A DNA stretch of 64,000 nucleotides, taken from positions 1 to 64,000 of the forward strand of contig NZ_CP037423.1 of NCBI RefSeq assembly GCF_007754155.1. Reading direction: 5' to 3'. A program made the translations under genes and the position numbers. The notes beneath the pieces were generated by a model. The model made no database searches and was not told the origin of the DNA. It saw only the letters and a list, made by a program, of their open reading frames with translations. The DNA comes from Stieleria neptunia (GTDB taxonomy: Bacteria > Planctomycetota > Planctomycetia > Pirellulales > Pirellulaceae). Of the stretch, positions 35,357 to 44,559 are shown piece by piece (within the stretch, counting starts at the first letter, position 1; every line of letters begins with the position of its first letter).

Positions 35357-36931
35357 TCAATACTCGTCAGGCGTGCTGATGATGACTCCCTCACCCACGA
35401 CCGTCGGTTCGGCTCCCGGCAGGATGGCTCCCGGTGGCAACGCGGATCCTTGATCCAGAGTCGCTCCGGGTGGCAATCCCATGCCCGGCGACAGCAGACT
35501 TCCATGGGCCATCATGGCTCCGTTCTGCATCACGTTGCTGTGGATCATCGATGCGTTGCCGGAAACGGCCGGTCCGCTGTTCATCGAGCAACCGTCGCCG
35601 CCCAGCAAGTTGGGGACTTCGATGTGGCCGTTCATGTACAGATCTCGATCGTTGGGCGACATGCTGTTGAGTCCCGGACCGCCTCGCGGCACTTGGTGGG
35701 GATCCATCGCGTCGACCAGTTCCGGCGTCACGGTGATCAACAGTTCGATGTCGTTGCGCTGTTCGCGGACGGTGCGGAAGAACGTGCCGAGGACCGGTAA
35801 TTCTCCCAGCAAGGGCGTCGCCCGAGTGGTCGATTCGGTGCGGCTTTGCAGCAATCCGGCGATCGCAAAGGTCTGTCCGGCTTGCAGTTCCACAGCCGTT
35901 TCGACGTATCGCTGGCTGAACGCGATGACGTTTGCCCCGGCGACGATCAGCGAACGCGATTCGTCGGGTTCTTTGACTTCCGGGCGGACTTCCAATCGCA
36001 CGCGACCGGGTCCGACGACGAACGGCAGGAAGTCGACCGACGTCCCGTACTCCTCGTATCGGACCGAAATGTTTCCGTTGCCCGAGGGAACGATGTAGGG
36101 AATTTGACCACCGACGGTGAACCGTGCCGGCCGGCCGTGAGTGGCGATCACCGTGGGCTCGGCCAAGTACTTCACCAGATCCTGCTGGCGCAGAGCGGAG
36201 ATGAAGGCGTTGAACTCCTCCCCCTGGAAGACATTGGTCGGGTCGGTGATCGCGCCCGGGTAACTGGTGAAGGATCGCGTGTCACCAATCCAGTCCCAGT
36301 CAACACCAAGCTCGCGAAGCTTGGTCCGAGAGACTTCCATGATGCGGGTGTGCAACAACACCTGTTGGACACCCACCACGCGAATGTTGTTGACGACCGT
36401 CGGATAGTATTGTTCCACGATGGCGATCGCCCGATCGACATCGTCGACGCTGGTGACGTAACCGGAGACGATCGCTGAGGCATTGACCGGCATCACCTTG
36501 AGCGTCGCCAGCGGCAGCTGGGACGACAAGATGCCTTCGATCTCGCGGGCGTCGGCGATCACCGTGATGTCGACCGTGTATTGCTTGTCCTCGGTGTCCC
36601 ACAAATTGATTTGCGTGGTCCCGGGTGTCTTGGCGAACACCTGCAGCTGATTCTGCGAAATCGGTGTGGCACCGAGCACTTCTTCGTTGTGAACTTGGAA
36701 TCGCGGGATCTTCGCCTCCAAGGTCAGAATGCTGCTCGACTTGACCAGCATTTGCATCCGTTCAACCGCACGTGTGATCGTGTGGTTGGCGGCGCCGGCT
36801 GTCGCAGCGGCAGAAGTCAGTTGAGCGTCGTCGACGTCTTGTGCGCCGGCATGAGTCGCGAGACACGCCACCGAGAAAAGGGCGATCAATTTGAGCGCGG
36901 CTGGGCGGACCGCATTTCGGAACATTTGCAT
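35357..36931 (-). CDS. cpaC: Tad pilus outer-membrane secretin CpaC/RcpA
   Basis: Outer-membrane channel of the Flp pilus. The 524-residue protein begins with a signal peptide (to about residue 30, ATHAGAQ), then a pilus N-domain, a BON-like segment (SGYVTSVDDVDRAI), and the secretin domain with GGQIPYIVPSGNGN, LEVRPEV, TPLLGELPVLGTFFR and LLITVTPELV. The tail (from about 420) is Gly/Met/Pro-rich and low-complexity, ending ISTPDEY; this region is unusual for secretins. The start at 36931 is preferred over 37006 because it gives a clean signal peptide. Confidence 0.92.
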   Translation of the reverse strand: MQMFRNAVRPAALKLIALFSVACLATHAGAQDVDDAQLTSAAATAGAANHTITRAVERMQMLVKSSSILTLEAKIPRFQVHNEEVLGATPISQNQLQVFAKTPGTTQINLWDTEDKQYTVDITVIADAREIEGILSSQLPLATLKVMPVNASAIVSGYVTSVDDVDRAIAIVEQYYPTVVNNIRVVGVQQVLLHTRIMEVSRTKLRELGVDWDWIGDTRSFTSYPGAITDPTNVFQGEEFNAFISALRQQDLVKYLAEPTVIATHGRPARFTVGGQIPYIVPSGNGNISVRYEEYGTSVDFLPFVVGPGRVRLEVRPEVKEPDESRSLIVAGANVIAFSQRYVETAVELQAGQTFAIAGLLQSRTESTTRATPLLGELPVLGTFFRTVREQRNDIELLITVTPELVDAMDPHQVPRGGPGLNSMSPNDRDLYMNGHIEVPNLLGGDGCSMNSGPAVSGNASMIHSNVMQNGAMMAHGSLLSPGMGLPPGATLDQGSALPPGAILPGAEPTVVGEGVIISTPDEY

Positions 36932-37149
36932 CGCAGGTGCATCCTTGCAGAACCTTCGTCTCGGATCCTTCCGAAACACGATGCCGATGACTTTCACCAT
37001 CGACATACATCAGTTCGTTGCGAGTAACGTCGGGATAAAAAAAGGGGACGGGTCACGCTCGCCGCTTCGGTCCGTCTGGCTTCAGAATTCGAAGCAAGGT
37101 CGTTCCTACAACGGCGAGTCTTGATTTACTTTGCTGATCTATCGAGGAC

Positions 37150-38169
37150 TCACTCGTCAGATCCTTCTCCGCCTTCGGGCTGAAAGAAGGGGCTGTCGGC
37201 GCCTCGTAGATAATCATCGGAAGTGGGTTTGTTTTGGTCGGCTGATTGCTCGGCCGAATCATCCGTGGTCGCCAGGTCAAGCGCTCCGGTGTCTCCGACG
37301 ACACGCGGCAACGGTTCCCCTTCCACCCATTCGTAAACAATCATTCTTCCGTTGATGATTTTTGTGGTGCGGAAGGTCGCTTTCTTCGGTCCGGCTTCCG
37401 CCTGTGCGACTTCTACGGGTTTTTCTTCCGCGGCAAGCTTTCTCAGCCGCTCTTGTTCGTCGCGACGGTCCTGCAGATCTCGCAGGAACTTGCGGGCCGC
37501 TTCGCTGGTTTCGCCTTCCGGGATACTTTCGTCATCGGCCGTCGGACTGCCCAGCGACAATGAGATCTCGCCGAGTTTCTTGGCAAAGTCAAAGGCTTCG
37601 ACATCGGCCTTGCGGATCAGCAACTGGATGTCGCGAGCGGATCGTGTGCGTGGTTGGTCGGGATCGAACTTGGTGATCCCATCGATGCCGTAGACCTTGA
37701 TGCCGGTCAACACATCGAGTGCCATGTCGCGGGCAAACATCTCACCCTTGGTGAAAAAGCCGCGGATGTCGACGCGGTCGCCGGGACTGACCAGGTTGAC
37801 CGTTCCGTCACGGCCGGCCGGCAACGAGACGACGGCGTAGCCTTTCGGCACCACCTTGTCTTCGACTTCATTCATTAATTTCAGGTCCAACATCGGCTCG
37901 CCGGCATACAGCGGGACCTTGGCGAATCGTCCCTCAAACTGGCTCAGCTCCGCCGAGGCGCCCTGCGGGACGCGGTCGGCCGGCCACTGTTCCAGCCGAA
38001 GTTTCTCGGCGGTGATTTGTTCTTCGGGATTGATGGAAACCGTGGTGACCAAGATCTCCGCCATTTCCGTGGGGGTGCCGTTTTGTGCCTGCATCCACTG
38101 TCCGACTCCGACGGCCGCAACGGTGCCGCAGATGCCGGCAAGTAGCAAGAAAAGTGATTTGTTTCGCAT
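37150..38169 (-). CDS. cpaB: Flp pilus assembly protein CpaB
   Basis: A 339-residue periplasmic protein with an N-terminal membrane anchor (LFLLLAGICGTVAAVGV, residues 6-22), a SAF domain (about 38-100, EQITAEKLRLEQW, YAGEPML) and the RcpC-type domain (GYAVVSLPAG, LVSPGDRVDI, LLIRKADVEAFDFAK). It stabilises the secretin and the pilus channel. The C-terminal 130 residues are charged, with a segment TTKIINGRMIVYEWVEG not common to all CpaB. Lies between cpaA and cpaC in the order seen in other Tad loci. Confidence 0.93.
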   Translation of the reverse strand: MRNKSLFLLLAGICGTVAAVGVGQWMQAQNGTPTEMAEILVTTVSINPEEQITAEKLRLEQWPADRVPQGASAELSQFEGRFAKVPLYAGEPMLDLKLMNEVEDKVVPKGYAVVSLPAGRDGTVNLVSPGDRVDIRGFFTKGEMFARDMALDVLTGIKVYGIDGITKFDPDQPRTRSARDIQLLIRKADVEAFDFAKKLGEISLSLGSPTADDESIPEGETSEAARKFLRDLQDRRDEQERLRKLAAEEKPVEVAQAEAGPKKATFRTTKIINGRMIVYEWVEGEPLPRVVGDTGALDLATTDDSAEQSADQNKPTSDDYLRGADSPFFQPEGGEGSDE

Positions 38170-38447
38170 GGCGTGTGCTGGTACCAGACCAGGTGATAAC
38201 GTGTCGGGTGTGGAGGACTGAGCTGGGAGGAGGCTGTCAACCCACTCTCTTCACTCGGTTACAACCAGCGCCGGCCTGCAACCCTGCATGCTGCAGGCGT
38301 AGGGCTGGTGTAATAGGTTTGCTTTCTCTAGACGCCAAGGAGGGGCTAACTAGGATAAATTCTCAAAATCAGCACGCCTTGAGGGTTAATGCCACCCTAA
38401 TTCAGGTGGATTTCCTGGTGTCCAAAAACAGACGTCTGTGCTTCCGT

Positions 38448-39005
38448 TCAGACCAACATTCCGGCGTAGGCAAAATAGAGAATGGATCCGATTGCCATCG
38501 GTATTCCGTATGGCAGCAAATACATGGTCGGTTTTCGCTCGCGGGCGATCTTGGAAAGCTCCGAAGGTTTCTTCACCGTCTTCCATTCTTCCAAAATTTG
38601 CAGCGCCATGGCGTAGTGTTTGGTCCAGTTCCCGCTCTTCCAGATCATGAACACGGCCATGATGCCGCCCACGATTGCGGTCGCGGCGAACGCGTAAAGC
38701 GTCACCACGGTGCCCAACCAGGCACCGACCCCGGCGAGCAGTTTCACGTCGCCGCCGCCCATTCCGCCGACGTTTCGCAACACCAGCAACAGCATCATTC
38801 CGACGAAGGTGCCCAACAGGCTCCAACCCAGTCCGGCCATCCCGCCCTGGATGGTGCAGTGAACCCAACCGCAGATGATGAATGGAAAGGTCAGCCAATT
38901 CGGAACCTTCAGGATGGCTCCATCGATGACCGCGGCGACGATCAAGACGACCGTGACAAACCAGACGGCCCAATTTTCAGTCAGACCCTGGATGATGGTT
39001 TCCAT
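38448..39005 (-). CDS. cpaA: Prepilin peptidase CpaA/TadV (A24)
   Basis: Membrane aspartic protease that cuts Flp prepilins after Gly. The 185 residues form five to six helices. The two catalytic aspartates are D28 in AAVIDGAILKVPN and D86 in GGGDVKL. It lacks the N-terminal methylase domain of type IV prepilin peptidases, as is usual in Tad systems. A cytosolic loop (about 120-160) is longer than average. The 278-bp gap to cpaB contains only a small CCTGCA/TGCAGG palindrome. Confidence 0.94.
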   Translation of the reverse strand: METIIQGLTENWAVWFVTVVLIVAAVIDGAILKVPNWLTFPFIICGWVHCTIQGGMAGLGWSLLGTFVGMMLLLVLRNVGGMGGGDVKLLAGVGAWLGTVVTLYAFAATAIVGGIMAVFMIWKSGNWTKHYAMALQILEEWKTVKKPSELSKIARERKPTMYLLPYGIPMAIGSILYFAYAGMLV

Positions 39006-39156
39006 GGCGTAGTTCCCCGTGACGATTCTCTAGAAAGGTAGTTTGATGGTCGAAGTCAGGCCGCGGCGGAATCGCAAGGAAGGCCGGCGCGTCCGAAAGG
39101 CAGGAGGTGTGTGCATGCCGGTCGGCGGCATGCGGCGAGTGGATCACGCGATGGAA

Positions 39157-39267
39157 TCAGCGCGGTCCCAACATCCAACTGAACATCGCAAAGAGCAACG
39201 TGATGAAACAGCACGAAAGCTGCCAAACGTGCTCTGCCGCATCAGTGGGAAGGAGTGGATAGTTCAT
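39157..39267 (-). CDS. Putative 36-residue membrane peptide in the Tad locus
   Basis: MNYPLLPTDAAEHVW, then a hydrophobic helix QLSCCFITLLFAMFSWMLG ending PR. It occupies an otherwise empty 420-bp gap between the first pilin and cpaA, on the same strand. No strong ribosome site precedes the ATG. The single transmembrane segment could make it a minor pilin partner or an assembly factor, but this is inference; it may also be chance. Confidence 0.35.
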   Translation of the reverse strand: MNYPLLPTDAAEHVWQLSCCFITLLFAMFSWMLGPR

Positions 39268-39425
39268 GGTGGATTCCGTGGTCGCCCGAGACGGGTGGGC
39301 GCAAAAAAAAGAGACTCGACGTGACCGGTGTGTATGCGACTAAGCCAAACACCGGCCAATCGTCGAGAATCTCTCGCGGTGGTCGTCGGCGAAGCTTCCG
39401 TGGGAGGACTCCGCCAACGGCCCTA

Positions 39426-39605
39426 TCAGTTAGCAGCGATTGCGGCGCCGACTTCTTCGAACTTCTTGTTCGACTCGGTACCAATCGTGCCGACTGCAGC
39501 CAAGCAAACGACGACGATCAGGGCCAACATCACAGCGTATTCCACTGCGGTCGGGCCATCTTCTTCCTTCAAGAACTCAACGATGCTATTAGCGAACTTT
39601 TTCAT
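39426..39605 (-). CDS. flp: Flp pilin (copy 1)
   Basis: A 59-residue major pilin. The cleavage site is after Gly17 (KEEDG/PTAVEY), with Glu at mature position 5 and a Tyr next to it, the Flp signature. A hydrophobic helix (about 24-41) and a short charged C-terminal part (TESNKKFEEVGAAIAAN) follow. The ATG has GAGGAG eight bases upstream. The protein is identical to copy 2 at 40582-40761 although several codons differ. Too short for common ORF thresholds. Confidence 0.93.
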   Translation of the reverse strand: MKKFANSIVEFLKEEDGPTAVEYAVMLALIVVVCLAAVGTIGTESNKKFEEVGAAIAAN

Positions 39606-39649
39606 TATTCAAACTCCTCGGTGGGATGTCACTTGCGATGACGCCCGAC

Positions 39650-39720
39650 GATGACTTACTGGTCCGATTCAACGTGAATAGGATCCCGGAAATGAAGCAG
39701 CCACGTCTCCAAAAGACTTG
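39650..39720 (-). promoter_or_regulatory. Conserved block upstream of flp copy 1
   Basis: Aligns without gaps to 40809-40879 upstream of copy 2. On the minus strand both contain TGGAG followed, at GG-N10-GC spacing, by GCTGCTTC, resembling a sigma-54 -24/-12 promoter. The block begins 45 bases before the pilin ATG. Confidence 0.45.
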
Positions 39721-40487
39721 CCTCGGCAATCGCGATCGCATCGGAAATACGATCTCGACTGTTCCCTTGGCAGCTCGGCTATCCTTCGAACAAAGCGGTT
39801 TGCCTTGCCCACGGACCCGCAGCTTTGCGCCCCGCCCTTTCGGTGCGGTTTGCCTTTCTCTGGGGAGCCAGGCCGTCCGAGTATTCTGGTGACCGTCGTG
39901 TGGTCGAATCCTCGGCAGCAGGTCGTCGTGACCTGCTCTCAACGGAACCCTATGTCAGGAATCGGGTGAGTCAAAAAACTCCAGTTAGACAAAGCATTCT
40001 GCATCGGCAAAGGGTGACGTTGGTCGGGATGTAACACCTGCGCCGAGCATGACCCTCCGCGGCGGGATCCGTCTGGGTTGGAAAGCCAACACCCAACGCC
40101 CAACGCCCAACACCCAACACCATGGCATCGGCGCGGTCTGGCCGGGACCGGAACCCGAAGGCTTGCGCCCAATGCCACATACTTTGACGCCAAGCGGGGT
40201 GTTTGTTGTGAGCGGTAGGGCGCGAGCCCTCCGGTCTGTCACGGTGTTTTTGAAGCGCGACCGGACGGCTCGCGCCGTTCTGCTAACACCTTCAGAGCCG
40301 AAGAAAGTGGCATTGGGCTTGCGGGGCTTAAACCGACAGCCGGCTCGCGCCAGCGTCCGGGCCTCACCGTTGATGTCGATCTGAGGGGAATGAGTCGTGT
40401 CCGCCGTGTGGTTGGTGATCGCGTCATCCCCGGCGGACGCGTCACGGCCTGTTGATCGAGCGGTTTGCACCGAGGTGCCAGGTCGGC
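39721..40487. other. Gap between the two pilin genes
   Basis: Apart from the P1 palindrome at 40211-40288 and a small GCAGGTCGTCGTGACCTGC palindrome near 39919-39937, no gene or known site is seen. The frames open here are low-complexity shadows with no ribosome sites. Confidence 0.5.
40211..40288. repeat. Long palindromic repeat, family P1 (copy 2)
   Basis: The left arm GAGCGGTAGGGCGCGAGCCC (40211 onward) is nearly the same as at 2828; the right arm (40261-40288) is more diverged (CGGACGGCTCGCGCC). It still predicts a long hairpin. Confidence 0.75.
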
Positions 40488-40528
40488 AAAAAAAAACGCC
40501 CCGGCGCCAATGATCGTTGGCGCCGGGA
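40488..40528 (-). terminator. Strong terminator after flp copy 2
   Basis: On the minus strand CCCGGCGCCAACGATCATTG closes into GGCGCCGGG and is followed by nine T. It lies just downstream of the second pilin, so most transcription of that gene probably ends here and does not enter the rest of the locus. Confidence 0.85.
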
Positions 40529-40581
40529 CGTGTTTGGGCTGTGCCACAGAAGCGCTCGCGCTCCGGGCAGGAATCGTCCGC

Positions 40582-40761
40582 TTAGTTAGCGGCGATTGCG
40601 GCTCCGACTTCTTCGAACTTCTTGTTCGACTCGGTGCCGATCGTGCCGACTGCGGCCAAACAAACGACGACGATCAGGGCCAACATCACAGCGTACTCGA
40701 CTGCGGTCGGGCCATCTTCTTCCTTCAAGAACTCAACGATGCTATTAGCGAACTTTTTCAT
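40582..40761 (-). CDS. flp: Flp pilin (copy 2)
   Basis: Identical in all 59 residues to copy 1 (39426-39605), with synonymous codon differences and a TAA instead of TGA stop. Same prepilin site after Gly17. No clear Shine-Dalgarno before the ATG, unlike copy 1. It has its own conserved upstream block and terminator, so it is a separate transcription unit and could supply bulk pilin. Confidence 0.92.
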   Translation of the reverse strand: MKKFANSIVEFLKEEDGPTAVEYAVMLALIVVVCLAAVGTIGTESNKKFEEVGAAIAAN

Positions 40762-40808
40762 TTTTCAATCTCATATGTAAGGAGCCTTCGAAATCGAAGA
40801 CATCCATC

Positions 40809-40879
40809 GATGACTTAGTGGGCCATTCCAACGTGAAAAGGAACCCGGAAAAGAAGCAGCGACAACTCCAAAAAAGCGG
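40809..40879 (-). promoter_or_regulatory. Conserved block upstream of flp copy 2
   Basis: Gap-free counterpart of 39650-39720. TGGAG ends at 40866 and GCTGCTTC covers 40860-40853 on the minus strand, giving the GG-N10-GC spacing of a sigma-54 promoter. A start point near 40844 would leave an 80-base leader. Confidence 0.45.
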
Positions 40880-41212
40880 AGTCGACCACCGTCCGAAACC
40901 GTGTCGATCAACCCTGCTTTCGCAGCGACGATCGGGTTTTCGGAAACGCGTCGTCACGGACACGTTCTCTACCTGGACCGTATGTCAGAAAGCTGAGGAT
41001 GCAAAAATGTGAAGTGCTTAAATGTTCGCGCCGGCCGATCCGGGTTTATCTGTCACGGTCGTAGCGGTCAGTGTGAGCAAATCCCCGCTGGGACACCCCA
41101 TTTCACTACCCAAGGAAGTCACACGGGGTTCGGAAAACGAACTGCGCCGTAGTCTCAATCGATGGAACTGAATCACCAAACGACATAAGGATGAACTCAC
41201 CCGGAAGATTTC
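40880..41212. other. Gap before the lipoprotein gene
   Basis: 333 bases that should hold promoters for the leftward pilin and rightward lipoprotein genes. No gene, repeat or recognisable operator is seen. Confidence 0.5.
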
Positions 41213-41749
41213 ATGATGCAATTCAATACTCGACTGATCACCGCCGTGCTGTCCCTCACCCTCGTTGCTTCGTCAGGGTGCAACTACCTCAATTCGTTGA
41301 TGAACAAGAAACCGGACGACCAAAAATTGAGCAAAGCGGAGATCAAACGAATGATCAAGGAGAGCGAGAAAGATCTTCCTCACCGCTTGGACGAAAATTT
41401 CACGCTGACGAAGATCACGATGGACTACGGTGGAACGCTCAACGGTTGGTACACCGTCAGCGACGAATTGACCGCACAGCTTCGAAAAATTGGGAATGTC
41501 AAAATCGAAGAAAAGATGCGGGAGAACATCGAAAAGCTTGATTTGGATGACTGCGATGTGCCGGAGCAGATCATCGAGATTCTGGAGCAGGATGATTTCG
41601 CGATTCAATATATCCTCGAAGATAGGTACGGATTGCCGATCGCGTCGGTCGTCATCAGCAAAGAGACGTTGGAAGGTGAACAACGGGTCGGGCGTCCGCA
41701 ACAAAATCCCTTCGCCGTTCGCAACGTCTCCCAGAAGGGCGACAAGTAA
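41213..41749 (+). CDS. Putative lipoprotein of unknown function
   Basis: A 178-residue protein with a hydrophobic start and a lipobox-like VASSGC, which makes Cys23 the likely lipidated residue. The mature part is acidic and helical (KLSKAEIKRMIKESEKDL, KIEEKMRENIEKLDLDD) with no known motif. A start at the second Met (41216) is equally possible. It neighbours the pilus locus but is divergent from it, so a link is only a guess. Confidence 0.65.
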   Translation: MMQFNTRLITAVLSLTLVASSGCNYLNSLMNKKPDDQKLSKAEIKRMIKESEKDLPHRLDENFTLTKITMDYGGTLNGWYTVSDELTAQLRKIGNVKIEEKMRENIEKLDLDDCDVPEQIIEILEQDDFAIQYILEDRYGLPIASVVISKETLEGEQRVGRPQQNPFAVRNVSQKGDK

Positions 41750-41865
41750 CACCCTCGAGAAATACGGCAATCAGTGCGGTCGGAGGGCCCGAGACAGAGG
41801 CACGGCTTGCCGGGGGTAAATATCATGAGGGGAATTGAAATCCATTTCCCCTGCCATGGAACCCG

Positions 41866-42603
41866 ATGACCATGATCCGATTCGGACTCTGCCTGACCCT
41901 TGCGCTCGCCCACGTCGTTTCCGCCCCCGCCCAAGACGCCGCCAAAAAGGACGCCGCCAAAAAACCGGCGGCGAAAAAGGTCAACCCTGCCTTTCAACCC
42001 CCGGACGTCAATCCCAAGCTTCCCAATGTTCTGCTGATCGGTGATTCGATCTCCATCGGCTACATGGTCGCCGCACGCGCCGCGATGCAAGGCAAGGCCA
42101 ACGTGTTTCGGCCGCCGACCAATTGCGGTCCGACGACACGTGGTTTAGATCAGATCGATCAATGGCTCGGTGATCGCATGTGGGATGTCGTTCATTGGAA
42201 CTTCGGACTTCATGACCTCAAGTACCTGGGGCCCAAAGGCCAGAATCTGGCCGATCCGCAGGCCGACGGCTCGCACCAGCAGGTGCCGATCGACGAGTAC
42301 CAAACCAACATCGAAAAACTGGCCCGCCGCATCAAGCAACAGGCAAAGACTGTCATTTGGCGCGAGACGACGCCGGTGCCCGAGGGCGCCGCCGGACGCG
42401 TCGTCGGTGATTCGGCCAAGTACAACGCGGCGGCCGCCAAAGTGATCGAGAAGGTCGGCGGAATTCAGATCGATCCATTTTTCGACTTCGCAGAGTCTGT
42501 CAAAGAACACCAGCGGCCCGCCAACGTCCACTACACCGCCGAAGGATCGAAGTTGCTCGGTGAGCATGTCGCCGAACTGATCGAGACCGTGCTGGCAGAC
42601 TAA
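41866..42603 (+). CDS. Secreted SGNH/GDSL hydrolase
   Basis: An esterase-like protein of 245 residues. After a signal peptide (to about residue 21, VVSAPA) comes a Lys/Ala-rich linker with DAAKKDAAKK repeats. The nucleophile block is LLIGDSISIGYM, the Asn block FGLHDLKYL replaces the usual GxND, and the last block NVHYTAEGSK supplies the His. Such enzymes remove acetyl groups from polysaccharides. It lies just upstream of a sulfatase on the same strand, so both may act on the same sulfated, acetylated glycans. Confidence 0.85.
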   Translation: MTMIRFGLCLTLALAHVVSAPAQDAAKKDAAKKPAAKKVNPAFQPPDVNPKLPNVLLIGDSISIGYMVAARAAMQGKANVFRPPTNCGPTTRGLDQIDQWLGDRMWDVVHWNFGLHDLKYLGPKGQNLADPQADGSHQQVPIDEYQTNIEKLARRIKQQAKTVIWRETTPVPEGAAGRVVGDSAKYNAAAAKVIEKVGGIQIDPFFDFAESVKEHQRPANVHYTAEGSKLLGEHVAELIETVLAD

Positions 42604-42732
42604 AACGGCAGCATCGCGGTGGCGGGATCCGCGCCGCGCAAGCCATCAGCTGAGTAACCGGCTCGGGCGATCGAAAGATTTTCTGGCCGGATGATCGGTT
42701 GGGGCGGAAACTGGCTTGGGAAAACAAAACAG

Positions 42733-44559
42733 ATGATCACAAGAACGATTCAACGAACAATATTCGTCCTGCTTTTCTTGACCCTGAACAGTCTGGTCGC
42801 CATCGGGCCCCATGATGAACCGGCAACGACATCGCCGAACGTTTCTCAGAGCCGGAAACCGAACGTGTTGTTCATCGCCGTCGATGATCTGCGTCCGACG
42901 ATGGGTTGTTATGGCGATGGGAACGCGATCACGCCGCATCTGGATGGCTTGGCCGACCGCGGCATCAGGTTCAACCGGGCGTACTGTCAGGTGGCGGTTT
43001 GCAATCCTTCGCGAGCCAGTTTGATGACGGGGTTGCGCCCGGACACGTTGGGTGTCTGGACGTTGCCGATTCACTTTCGCGAGGCGAAACCCGATGCCGT
43101 GACGTTGCCGCAGTGGATGCGCAGGCACGGTTATACGGCCGTCAGCCACGGCAAGATCTATCACAACCCGACTCCGGACCCGCAATCGTGGAGCGAACCG
43201 ATTCGCAATCTGCCACGGTTGCCCACTTTTTATCCCGAGGGCACCCGTGACGTGGTTCGCAAGGCCATGAACGAGCTGCCGGCGAACGATTGGCGAAAGA
43301 ACAACCTCCGCGGACCTGCGACGTCGGCACCGGATCTGCCGGACCACAAAGTGCTGGACGGAGCCCGCACGGACCTGTGCATCGAGGATCTGCGGCGACT
43401 TGGAAAATCCCAGCAGCCGTTCTTCTTGGCGATGGGTTACATCCGTCCCCACCTTTCGCTCGTCGCGCCAAAGAAATACTGGGACCTGTACGACCCGGAC
43501 AAACTGCCCGTGTTGATTGGCGAGAAAATCCCGCAAGGCGCACCGCCGTATGCGATGCACAACAACAGCGAACTCTCGCACTATGTCGACCTGATCGGCA
43601 TGCCCAAACCGTGGGACGACGACGAACTATCCGCCGACAAAGCCCGGCGTTTGGTCCATGGTTATCACGCCTGTGTCAGTTACGTTGACGCACAGATCGG
43701 TCGTTTGCTGAAGGCGCTCGACGAGGAAGGCCTGCGCGAAAACACGATCGTTGTTCTCTGGAGCGATCACGGATGGAAGCTGGGCGAATACCGCGGCTGG
43801 GGCAAGATGACAAACTACGAAATCGACGCCCGCGTCCCGTTGATCATTGCCGCGCCCGCGATGAAGACCTCAGGCCAGAGCACCGAGTCACTCGCTGGAC
43901 TGCTGGACCTGTATCCGACGCTCTGTGAGTTGACGGGATTGGAGATACCAGACTTCGCGGAAGGCAAGAGCCTGGTGCCGATCCTTCGCGATCCCGACGC
44001 CGAGGTGCATCCATCGGTGACCAGCCAGTATTACCGCAAACACGAAGGCCGCGAGTACATGGGCTATTCCATGCGCACCGACCGATACCGCTACATCGAG
44101 TGGCGTGATTTCGGGACCGGAGAAGTGACGTTTCAAGAACTCTACGACCACAGCACCGATGACGGCGAATCCGGTTCCGCATCGAATCTCGGCAAACGTG
44201 AAACAAAGAACCTCGCCGAGACGATCGAACCATCCGTCCTGAACCGGCTCAGCAGCCTGCTGCGTTCGACACATCCGCCGAGGAAGTTGAACATGACGCC
44301 GGCGGTACACACCAGTCCCTCTGGCCCCGGGCGTTTGCCCGTCGACATGACGTTCGAAAACCGCGCCGACGTGGACGTCAAAGTGTACGCGATCACAACC
44401 ACCGGACGCCGCGGACGCGGACGCACGCTCCAGCCCGGTGCTTCCATCACCCTGAACGCTCGCATCGGCGGGGCCTATGTGGTCGAAAGCAGCGATGGAA
44501 AAATTCACGAAATCCACTCGCCTAGCTGGCCAATGCGGACGGTCGTCATCGGGCAGTGA
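42733..44559 (+). CDS. Sulfatase (iduronate-2-sulfatase-like) with C-terminal beta domain
   Basis: A secreted sulfatase of 608 residues. Signal peptide near residues 1-24 if ATG 42733 is used; 42691 is an alternative start. The formylglycine motif CNPSR (90-94) is canonical, with AVDDLRP for metal binding and WSDHGWKLGEYRGWGK late in the chain, the iduronate-2-sulfatase pattern. After the catalytic domain a region at about 535-590 (VDMTFENRADVDVKVYAI, LQPGASITLNARIGG) resembles the VHL-type beta domain, perhaps for glycan or protein binding. Confidence 0.9.
   Translation: MITRTIQRTIFVLLFLTLNSLVAIGPHDEPATTSPNVSQSRKPNVLFIAVDDLRPTMGCYGDGNAITPHLDGLADRGIRFNRAYCQVAVCNPSRASLMTGLRPDTLGVWTLPIHFREAKPDAVTLPQWMRRHGYTAVSHGKIYHNPTPDPQSWSEPIRNLPRLPTFYPEGTRDVVRKAMNELPANDWRKNNLRGPATSAPDLPDHKVLDGARTDLCIEDLRRLGKSQQPFFLAMGYIRPHLSLVAPKKYWDLYDPDKLPVLIGEKIPQGAPPYAMHNNSELSHYVDLIGMPKPWDDDELSADKARRLVHGYHACVSYVDAQIGRLLKALDEEGLRENTIVVLWSDHGWKLGEYRGWGKMTNYEIDARVPLIIAAPAMKTSGQSTESLAGLLDLYPTLCELTGLEIPDFAEGKSLVPILRDPDAEVHPSVTSQYYRKHEGREYMGYSMRTDRYRYIEWRDFGTGEVTFQELYDHSTDDGESGSASNLGKRETKNLAETIEPSVLNRLSSLLRSTHPPRKLNMTPAVHTSPSGPGRLPVDMTFENRADVDVKVYAITTTGRRGRGRTLQPGASITLNARIGGAYVVESSDGKIHEIHSPSWPMRTVVIGQ

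Noticed and set aside
39280..39312. Hairpin with A-run near the pilin locus
   Set aside because: The T-run lies on the wrong side of the stem for the leftward transcript, so it is not a terminator for flp.
39900..39940. tRNA-like GGTCGAATCC sequence
   Set aside because: No acceptor, anticodon or D-arm pairing can be drawn around it; it belongs to a small palindrome.
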